DNA of 10,957 nucleotides, from positions 18,136 to 29,092 of the forward strand of contig DUIL01000055.1 of the NCBI GenBank assembly GCA_013330385.1. Direction: 5' to 3'. Source of the stretch: Candidatus Thalassarchaeaceae archaeon (GTDB lineage: Archaea > Thermoplasmatota > Poseidoniia > Poseidoniales > Thalassarchaeaceae). The notes below the pieces were generated by a model that ran no database searches, was not told the origin of the DNA, and saw only the letters and a list, made by a program, of their open reading frames with translations. The stretch's first letter is position 1; each line of letters begins with the position of its first letter. The position numbers and the translations under genes are program-made. Positions 7,101 through 10,957 of the stretch are shown here, piece by piece.

Positions 7101-7524
7101 TCACAAAGTATGGAAAAAGACCGTTACTGCCGAACTGTTGCAAGATAGAGTTCAGAATGTCTTGAGAGATTTCGGTGGATTCCGTGTACAAGCCAGTGAA
7201 GAGGAAAAATCACTCTATGATTTCAATGAATTCTTAATTCGTCATAAGGATATTTTCACGAGAGTCTCAGAAAATAAACAATTGGCCAGCGATAATCCAC
7301 CTCCAAGAACAATAATTGATGGGGATGAAATTTATCCTGAAAGTGGAGATATCGAAATAATGAAGGATTCTGCAGTTCATGCTGAATCGACTATTCCTGA
7401 TGTTGGCAGTGTTCTGATTGCTACTCGAGATTCCGATTTCAAACTCATATCAAGAGCACTACAGGATAATTTCGGATTTGGAGTGATTTGGACATCTCAG
7501 CAGTTGAATCGATACATTGTCTAA
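4150..7524 (+). CDS. Giant alpha-solenoid protein with C-terminal PIN nuclease domain
   Basis: A 1124-residue cytoplasmic protein with no signal peptide or membrane segment. Residues 1-50 form a charged amphipathic helix region, and 50-80 a Ser/Arg-rich linker (TGRSSSRNHRQR, RRGGRAA). Residues ~80-895 are almost wholly alpha-helical with TPR/HEAT-like hairpins (for example NYLDNIEINGEVQIATALNL and RAALLLRKALIEFAHAGGW). From about 900 comes a PIN domain, the Mg2+-dependent RNase fold. Its candidate acidic ligands are D907 in VVDTNILID, D913, E963 in AQAEFLNR, D1084 in PDVGSVLIATRD, and D1094/D1096 in RDSDF. The roughly 120 residues between E963 and D1084 exceed a usual PIN core and include an acidic insert. 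The start is TTG 4150, the first start after the in-frame TGA at 4141; ATG 4258 is an alternative, but residues 1-36 already look coding. An RNA-processing or ribosome-associated role is possible, but the target is unknown. Confidence 0.85.
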   Translation: MEDYLLECIEGLQRAGDDEGRRRREIQKPKAWALLSMEWKALAMLAASKAAPESVDTSTDTGRSSSRNHRQRIGRRGGRAAVASLEDRLQNPAQIVSDSSDSAAYRLAVLIAQKHRMGESWNVEWDAIAETLRLECEQGIHPVWERMAREAPLIAELGRFPTAAQEENVEGTTSWLNEANFDPLNQEKMFTWLQKCPLRLDQHQALALQNIQRDLKGGKARPNRWIKWMDPALTGLSGDLAVLEGMLLAAGSNVKAVEMFANVESETLSKMASTQSLLISLRNRNYSDWLTAIAVTGDGELENSVRIEAWSNYQENTGVGLKELMVGHEILANNQIKPSQAHLWSIITDLLDSGESEKATNYLDNIEINGEVQIATALNLVKQTGHSELGALVATTLEGAEIPVLIEVLRNKECPINLRRRAAQLLSKQDSDVQEDILEVFTLAADIEGLTQEFNTNPELATIFPQRALLVWHLIPAREAVAIFDELDMIRQMAIKSLSNTKEDGALTESATALIALLGGIPSAMDDVHEKLDSDGVLALNEVRRALSVEGDGVVRENRIESLEQSVKNAELTYLERRLFFALINSLRLNRATMDLQSGVDERSQNALQSLGILCSNQDVAMRTIRSSTDLVLGHNVSIPQLEMWYRTYNNGSAEHQIVRATIAGSKGDRINAGRSFRDAAMKVSDDFERAALLLRKALIEFAHAGGWKEAVNLINNHPELTASVTSRFQLYLRTCADTVAGKNDVATQRIIEYISEREPNDPSIQGTDHDAVKRRLEVLDRALGYAAEHRLPQDPFSGRVRAAQMMLRRKETSRRSELERRFLLELNEKKDVLEIVMIAEEVAEISPVRGLRMFETAINSGNFDVRQMQTLVRSQKAMFRRFSRTIPVRQRRALHNIALKPLVVVDTNILIDALKDDLLSEISQDRIGSFDWSVERAFVWMLRRRAKEGRALLCIPPAAQAEFLNRTKNPKTALGLFNYVYIDHKVWKKTVTAELLQDRVQNVLRDFGGFRVQASEEEKSLYDFNEFLIRHKDIFTRVSENKQLASDNPPPRTIIDGDEIYPESGDIEIMKDSAVHAESTIPDVGSVLIATRDSDFKLISRALQDNFGFGVIWTSQQLNRYIV

Positions 7525-7526
7525 GT

Positions 7527-8504
7527 TCAGTCTTCAAGTGATTCGCCCAAGTTGCGCATGATTGTTGTAGCGGATTCTATGGAATGAATTGTCTCGACAC
7601 TCTTTCCTGCTGATAAATACTGTTTTTTTGATGAGGTTGAGGCACTTCCACCTTTACTAAGGCGCCGAAGTTTAGTTACTGATTTAAGATTCAGCAACAT
7701 TCTCGCTGAATGTTTGAACCGACTTCTCAGTAATTTACGCATAAGCCAAGAATTTTCTTGCTTCCAATTTTCAGATTTAATCACTGAAATTGGCACGCCA
7801 GATATTCTATTTGTCCAAACAATATCCTCTTCACCGGCTTCGACAATTGCTTCTTTGTAATCTTCAGGAGTATTGCATTCTGTGGTTGCTATGAAGCGTG
7901 TTCCCATTTGAACTCCGTCATAACCAATTTCCATTACTTCGGCTAATTCTAATTCGCTACCTATCCCACCTGCACAAATTAGAGGTACATCCAGATCGGA
8001 TAATTCTGCATACAATTCGGCTGCTGAAAGATCGCCCAGGTGCCCCCCTGCTCGGTTATTGACACAAATTAGGCCATCTGCTCCGCATTCTAAACCCTTC
8101 AATGCATGTTTACGATTAGTTACATCGTGATACACATAGCCGCCTTTGGCGTGTACTCTCTCACAAACCCAATCGGGTTTCCCTAATGAAGTGACGAAGA
8201 AACGAATCCCTTCATCGAGAGCAATATCAATCCATTCAGACATTCGATCAAAGTATTTCTTTGAACCCTTCTCAATCAATGCATTGAATCCAATTGGTTT
8301 GTCTGTAAGAGTGCGCATGTAACGAATTCCTTCTCGCAAATCCCAGCCATGAACATAGGTCATCGACACGGGTTGGAGGATTGCTATGCCTCCCCCTTCA
8401 CTTGCCGCCGCTACGAGTTCTGGATTTGAACAAGGATACATCGCCCCACAGATAATTGGATACTCTATTCCGATTTGCTCGGTGAATCGTGTACCCTTTC
8501 CCAT
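7527..8504 (-). CDS. Nitronate monooxygenase / FabK-like flavin TIM-barrel enzyme
   Basis: A 325-residue FMN-dependent TIM barrel of the 2-nitropropane dioxygenase family, which includes nitronate monooxygenases and the FabK enoyl-ACP reductases. Visible: the N-terminal strand YPIICGAMYPCSNPELVAAASEGGGIAIL (residues 15-43), the conserved RAGGH at 151-155 with H155 in the catalytic position, the phosphate-binding AGGIG at 178-182, and QMGTRFIATTE at 199-209. The C-terminal 85 residues are basic and Ser/Lys-rich (LRSRFKHSARMLLNLKSVTKLRRLSKG), which is unusual for a plain barrel. ATG 8504 has GAGGTGA 4 nt upstream. It is the last gene of the minus-strand acyl-CoA operon, 13 nt after the DUF4442 gene, and ends 2 nt from the end of the solenoid-PIN gene. 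In this context an enoyl-thioester reductase or acyl-related redox role is as likely as nitronate oxidation. Confidence 0.85.
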   Translation of the reverse strand: MGKGTRFTEQIGIEYPIICGAMYPCSNPELVAAASEGGGIAILQPVSMTYVHGWDLREGIRYMRTLTDKPIGFNALIEKGSKKYFDRMSEWIDIALDEGIRFFVTSLGKPDWVCERVHAKGGYVYHDVTNRKHALKGLECGADGLICVNNRAGGHLGDLSAAELYAELSDLDVPLICAGGIGSELELAEVMEIGYDGVQMGTRFIATTECNTPEDYKEAIVEAGEEDIVWTNRISGVPISVIKSENWKQENSWLMRKLLRSRFKHSARMLLNLKSVTKLRRLSKGGSASTSSKKQYLSAGKSVETIHSIESATTIMRNLGESLED

Positions 8505-8508
8505 GTCT

Positions 8509-8515
8509 TCACCTC
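8509..8515 (-). promoter_or_regulatory. Ribosome binding site of the nitronate monooxygenase-like gene
   Basis: GAGGTGA ends 4 nt before ATG 8504. The same heptamer precedes the OsmC gene, which points to real Shine-Dalgarno use within this operon. Confidence 0.7.
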
Positions 8516-8517
8516 AT

Positions 8518-9021
8518 TCAACGAGCTCTAAAGTTCCACTTAAACACCCATTCTGAAACAGTATCACCTGAGGAATCAATACCTACAACTCGCATATCGC
8601 ATTCTGTTGCTTCATTTGAATTCAGTGCCGCCTCAATAGCTGTACGCGCGGCGGCAATGTCGTTACAGGTGAAATGAATTCGTCCTTTAGCGCGTTTTAC
8701 GAATGTTGCCTCAGTACCTACAACAAACATTCGCAGACCTCGCTCGCATGATCGTGAAATTGCAAATGGCACAGCACCAGTTGCAAGTTCAGCAGCCATC
8801 CCCTGTGCTGCCCAATACATCGTTTTGAAGGGGTTTTGAGAGCGCCAACCTCCTGGAATTGAAGTAGTGCAAGAGTCGCTATCTGCACCTACAAAACGTA
8901 AGCCAACGAAAGCTGCCGAAGGCATTTTGAGGATTGTGAAGGTTCTGAATTTAGCCCAGCCAGAGAGGGACTTCAACTCCTTCTCAAGTCTATCATTGTC
9001 AATCATTTCAAACCCACACAT
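8518..9021 (-). CDS. DUF4442 hotdog-fold (thioesterase-like) protein
   Basis: A 167-residue protein matching the DUF4442 branch of the hotdog superfamily, relatives of PaaI-type acyl-CoA thioesterases. Visible: a central region with GGWRSQNPFKTMYWAAQGMAAELATG (residues 57-82), where the family has RN followed by a long hotdog helix, then VVGTEATFVKRAKGRIHFTC (100-119), the beta strands that close the fold. No catalytic Asp/Glu is certain, but E78 lies on the hotdog helix. Start: ATG 9021 overlaps the OsmC stop as TGATG; a TTG one codon upstream (9024) and ATG 9006 are alternatives, and no Shine-Dalgarno is present, so translation probably depends on coupling. Its place in an acyl-CoA operon supports acyl-thioester hydrolysis or binding (inference). 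Confidence 0.72.
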   Translation of the reverse strand: MCGFEMIDNDRLEKELKSLSGWAKFRTFTILKMPSAAFVGLRFVGADSDSCTTSIPGGWRSQNPFKTMYWAAQGMAAELATGAVPFAISRSCERGLRMFVVGTEATFVKRAKGRIHFTCNDIAAARTAIEAALNSNEATECDMRVVGIDSSGDTVSEWVFKWNFRAR

Positions 9022-9419
9022 CAAATGAAGTTGATTTCGACTTCCATATCCTCACTAACCGATTTGTGAACAGGACATTCGCATCCCTTTGAAATTAGCA
9101 AAGCGCGGTTTTCTGATGAAAGCCCATCTGGAAGAGTAATTTCAACCTCTAATTTACCAATACGACGAGGTTTTGCAGACATATGCTTCTCGACTGAACC
9201 GTGCATTCCACTAACATCGAGGCCGCGAAGTTCTGCATGTATTGCAATTATCGACATAATGCAAGTCAACATTGATGTTGCTAACAAATCAGTAGGTGAA
9301 AACGATTCGCCTTTGCCATGATTATCGACTGGGGCGTCGGTTACCAAAGTTCTACCAGAAGGTACATGGGTCGCAGTACAGCGTAATTCTCCATCATAAG
9401 TGGCATCAATTCTAACCAT
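9021..9419 (-). CDS. OsmC/Ohr-family protein (YhfA-like thiol peroxidase)
   Basis: A 132-residue OsmC-fold protein; family members reduce organic hydroperoxides through two cysteines. Visible: the conserved GESFSPTDLLATSMLTC (residues 37-53; C53 is the first redox Cys), the helix following it (IMSIIAIHAELRGLDV), the strand with KPRRIGKLEVEITLP, and CECPVHKS with C115 (after C113) as the second redox Cys. Both Cys are present, so it should be active. Start: a GTG at 9428 would add three residues, but it lies inside the GAGGTGA ribosome binding site (9425-9431). That site is 5 nt ahead of ATG 9419, so ATG is the better start. It sits 24 nt after the ACBP gene. Protection against lipid hydroperoxides would fit a fatty-acyl operon (inference). 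Confidence 0.87.
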   Translation of the reverse strand: MVRIDATYDGELRCTATHVPSGRTLVTDAPVDNHGKGESFSPTDLLATSMLTCIMSIIAIHAELRGLDVSGMHGSVEKHMSAKPRRIGKLEVEITLPDGLSSENRALLISKGCECPVHKSVSEDMEVEINFI

Positions 9420-9424
9420 AGTAA

Positions 9425-9431
9425 TCACCTC
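9425..9431 (-). promoter_or_regulatory. Ribosome binding site that decides the OsmC start
   Basis: GAGGTGA is placed 5 nt before ATG 9419 and includes the GTG at 9428, which argues against that upstream GTG as start. Confidence 0.7.
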
Positions 9432-9443
9432 TAAATTAAGGGT

Positions 9444-9704
9444 TCAGTCACCACTCATCAGTCTATCGACTATGGCACAATAACTCTCCATTGCTTCTTC
9501 ATTGCTAGTTCCACGTAGTTTTCTCCAAGCACGCCACTTTGCCATCCCGGCCAGTCCTCCAGACAGGGGGCGGGGGCCTGTTGCATCGCCCTCGGTAGCC
9601 TGCTTGTATAGCGCATAGAGTTCCAATAGAGTCATGTCGTCTGGTTTCTCTTTCAATCGCCAGACTCGCTTTGTTGCCTTCTCAAATTTTTTCTCGATGC
9701 TCAA
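9444..9704 (-). CDS. Acyl-CoA-binding protein (ACBP)
   Basis: An 86-residue, single-domain acyl-CoA-binding protein, a four-helix cytosolic carrier that binds medium/long-chain acyl-CoA. It matches the family along its length: FEKATKRVWRLKEKP (helix 1), LLELYALYKQATEGD (helix 2; the Tyr and Lys of LYKQAT contact acyl-CoA), RPLSGGLAGMAKWRAWRKLRG (helix 3 with the AKWxAW signature), and SNEEAMESYCAIVDRL (helix 4). Start: TTG 9704 is preferred over TTG 9722. GGAGGA at 9711-9716 stands 6 nt upstream, TTGA overlaps the stop of the alpha/beta hydrolase gene by 4 nt, and the resulting MSIEKKFEKA matches the usual ACBP N-terminus. The protein type is best known from eukaryotes; here it sits directly among acyl-CoA genes. 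Confidence 0.93.
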   Translation of the reverse strand: MSIEKKFEKATKRVWRLKEKPDDMTLLELYALYKQATEGDATGPRPLSGGLAGMAKWRAWRKLRGTSNEEAMESYCAIVDRLMSGD

Positions 9705-10753
9705 ATCATTTCCTCCAACCAATTTTCTAAAATTTCACGCCGTTCCGGGTGATCAAACGTAGATGTGTGTGGCATTCCACTAATGATATGTATTTCAGAA
9801 TCAACTCCCAATTCGGGACTTAGATATTTGAGAAGCAAATCAAAATGATCTCGCCCTAATGTGTCATCTTCCTCAGACTGCATTACAAGAATTTGAGTTT
9901 CAGGTATTCCCATGTATGGCAACTCTGTGTTAGCATAACGTATGCTTAGATCTGGATGAATCCTTTCATGCTCACGACGAAGTACGTGGCGAACCCAAGG
10001 TCGAGCCATGACCATTCTTCCAGGGAGTTTATCGTTGATTATTTTGGGAAATGAAGTGACTGGTGATTCAAGGATTATTCCTTGCAACTTGTGCTCCCAC
10101 CATCCAGAAGTATGACTGGCTAATCTAATTGTGATGAAACCCCCCATTGAGTGTCCGTAAATCCAAAGTCGCTCTGGAGTGAAGCCGAAATATTGTGGGG
10201 CCGTCTCAAGAAGGGCCTCAGCATCGGCAACTACCTTCAGAAGAGTCCAGTCCATACGTCCATTTTGAGCCCCAAAACCACGTTGGTCAAGTCCAATTAC
10301 ATTTAGGCCCATGCCGTGCAAATGCAAACAACGAGACTCACCCCTACCAAGAGAAGAGGGATAACCATGTAAGTACAACACCAAATCCTTACTGGAAGTT
10401 TCTGATGGTAAAATATAGGCGTCCATTTCTTCATCCCCCCAACCCATGAAACTTACCTTTTGCCAACGAGAATCGGTAATATCAGCTCTCTCTCGAAAAG
10501 GAGTGGTAAATACTGAGAGATATATCTTCCAATAAACAAACAACCATCCTGCAAATGGGATTGAAAGCCCCACGAAGGCAATGAAAAACTGATTGCTTCT
10601 TAATTCCGGAAAGAGAAAAAATACTAACAATTCAATTGTTCCTATAATTGAAAGTACGGTTGGGATAGTTGGAGTCCAAAGAACAGGAGTTTTAGCATAT
10701 GCAGCCGCTCTTCGGGCTCGGAACTTGAGCCCGGGTTTGCGGCTTTTTTGCAC
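9701..10753 (-). CDS. Membrane-anchored alpha/beta hydrolase (lysophospholipase-like)
   Basis: A 350-residue serine hydrolase. Residues 1-25 are basic, and two hydrophobic helices (about 30-49 and 55-79) anchor the protein. The alpha/beta-hydrolase domain begins near residue 97. Visible: the oxyanion HG at 129-130 in LVLYLHGYPSS, the strand IGLDQRGFG (153-160), the nucleophile elbow GHSMGG with S202, a probable acid at D296 in QSEEDDT, and the catalytic H329 in GMPHTSTFDHPER. All three triad residues are therefore present, with layout like monoglyceride lipase or BAAT-like esterases. The GTG start at 10753 is supported by GAGGAG at 10762-10767, 8 nt upstream, and overlaps the preceding stop by 1 nt. 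Position after acyl-CoA dehydrogenase and before ACBP suggests release of fatty acids from membrane or imported lipids (inference). Confidence 0.85.
   Translation of the reverse strand: MQKSRKPGLKFRARRAAAYAKTPVLWTPTIPTVLSIIGTIELLVFFLFPELRSNQFFIAFVGLSIPFAGWLFVYWKIYLSVFTTPFRERADITDSRWQKVSFMGWGDEEMDAYILPSETSSKDLVLYLHGYPSSLGRGESRCLHLHGMGLNVIGLDQRGFGAQNGRMDWTLLKVVADAEALLETAPQYFGFTPERLWIYGHSMGGFITIRLASHTSGWWEHKLQGIILESPVTSFPKIINDKLPGRMVMARPWVRHVLRREHERIHPDLSIRYANTELPYMGIPETQILVMQSEEDDTLGRDHFDLLLKYLSPELGVDSEIHIISGMPHTSTFDHPERREILENWLEEMI
9711..9716 (-). promoter_or_regulatory. Ribosome binding site that decides the ACBP start
   Basis: GGAGGA lies within the end of the hydrolase gene, 6 nt before TTG 9704. 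It identifies this TTG as start. Confidence 0.65.
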
Positions 10754-10957
10754 TACATCATCTCCTCTGGATACTCCATTAAATGCTTGTGTCCCGCCTG
10801 TATTGTGGCTCCTAGTGATACCGTTTCAGGGAATATTCGCTTGAAGAAAACACGCGCACTGGCTAGTTTTGCCTGATGGAAATCAGAGTCGGGCTTGTCA
10901 AGACATACCCGAGCAATTTTAGCCCACATATATGCTAACATGACATTGCCAAAGTAG
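10753..10957 (-). CDS. Acyl-CoA dehydrogenase, C-terminal end (runs off right edge)
   Basis: The last 67 residues of a protein whose reading frame is open to the window edge, beginning YFGNVMLAYMWAKIAR. The segment with AKLASARVFFKRIFPET, then SLGATIQAGHKHLMEYP, matches the C-terminal domain of the long (~600-residue) acyl-CoA dehydrogenases such as the 3-methylmercaptopropionyl-CoA dehydrogenase DmdC group. In those the usual text is AKLxTAxFYxxRxLPxxxxLxxxIxAGxxxLM. These flavoenzymes make the trans-2-enoyl-CoA in beta-oxidation or DMSP demethylation breakdown. The ATG at 10941 is internal, not the true start, because residues upstream of it continue the domain. The catalytic domain is outside the window, so the substrate cannot be called. 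It heads the visible part of the operon, and its last codons carry the ribosome binding site of the hydrolase. Confidence 0.8.
   Translation of the reverse strand, partial: YFGNVMLAYMWAKIARVCLDKPDSDFHQAKLASARVFFKRIFPETVSLGATIQAGHKHLMEYPEEMM
10762..10767 (-). promoter_or_regulatory. Ribosome binding site for the GTG start of the alpha/beta hydrolase
   Basis: GAGGAG is formed by two Glu codons near the end of the acyl-CoA dehydrogenase gene, 8 nt before GTG 10753. Spacing and motif equal those before the membrane protein at 1064. Confidence 0.65.

Noticed and set aside
4150..7524. PIN protein as a VapC-type toxin of a toxin-antitoxin pair
   Set aside because: It is about eight times longer than VapC, and there is no small antitoxin gene next to it on the same strand.
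10753..10941. A complete 62-residue small protein starting at ATG 10941
   Set aside because: The frame continues upstream to the window edge with residues that fit the acyl-CoA dehydrogenase C-terminal domain, so the ATG is internal.

Overview
The window looks like a chromosomal segment of a planktonic archaeon, most plausibly of the Marine Group II / Poseidoniales (Thermoplasmatota) kind. This is inferred, not shown. In favour are very compact gene packing, moderate A+T content, a TATA-like element placed for leaderless or short-leader transcription, clear GAGGTGA/GGAGG ribosome binding sites inside operons, an RlmH of compact form, and a fatty-acid-degradation cluster with an acyl-CoA-binding protein. 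No rRNA, tRNA, CRISPR array, transposase, integrase or phage gene was seen.

Layout from left to right. (1) A minus-strand group reads leftwards from about 1393: a small tryptophan-rich unknown protein, a five-segment membrane protein with a TPR-like tail, and the start of a PduO-type cob(I)alamin adenosyltransferase that runs off the left edge. (2) Divergent from it is a plus-strand rlmH-like 23S rRNA methyltransferase (1472-1906). (3) Converging on rlmH is a minus-strand membrane protein (1919-2476) made of two copies of one two-helix module. (4) A DHH/DHHA1 phosphoesterase (2553-3563) diverges from that gene and converges, with a 2-nt gap, on a four-helix histidine-bearing membrane protein (3566-4081). 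(5) A 1124-residue plus-strand gene (4150-7524) encodes a long alpha-helical solenoid ending in a PIN nuclease domain. (6) From the right edge back to 7527 lies a tightly coupled minus-strand operon: acyl-CoA dehydrogenase (partial), membrane-anchored alpha/beta hydrolase, acyl-CoA-binding protein, OsmC-like protein, DUF4442 hotdog protein, and a nitronate monooxygenase / FabK-like flavoprotein.

The operon in (6) is the clearest functional unit. Acyl-CoA dehydrogenase, acyl-CoA carrier protein, a hotdog-fold thioesterase-like protein and a hydrolase fit acyl-ester/acyl-CoA turnover, while the OsmC and flavin proteins add peroxide or redox chemistry. The adenosyltransferase at the left edge would supply adenosylcobalamin. 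The items most worth a second look are the solenoid-PIN protein, the internally duplicated membrane protein, the ACBP-containing operon, and the His-rich four-helix membrane protein. Intergenic space is minimal: the only gaps above 40 nt are about 77 bp (1394-1471), 76 bp (2477-2552) and 68 bp (4082-4149), all between divergent genes.
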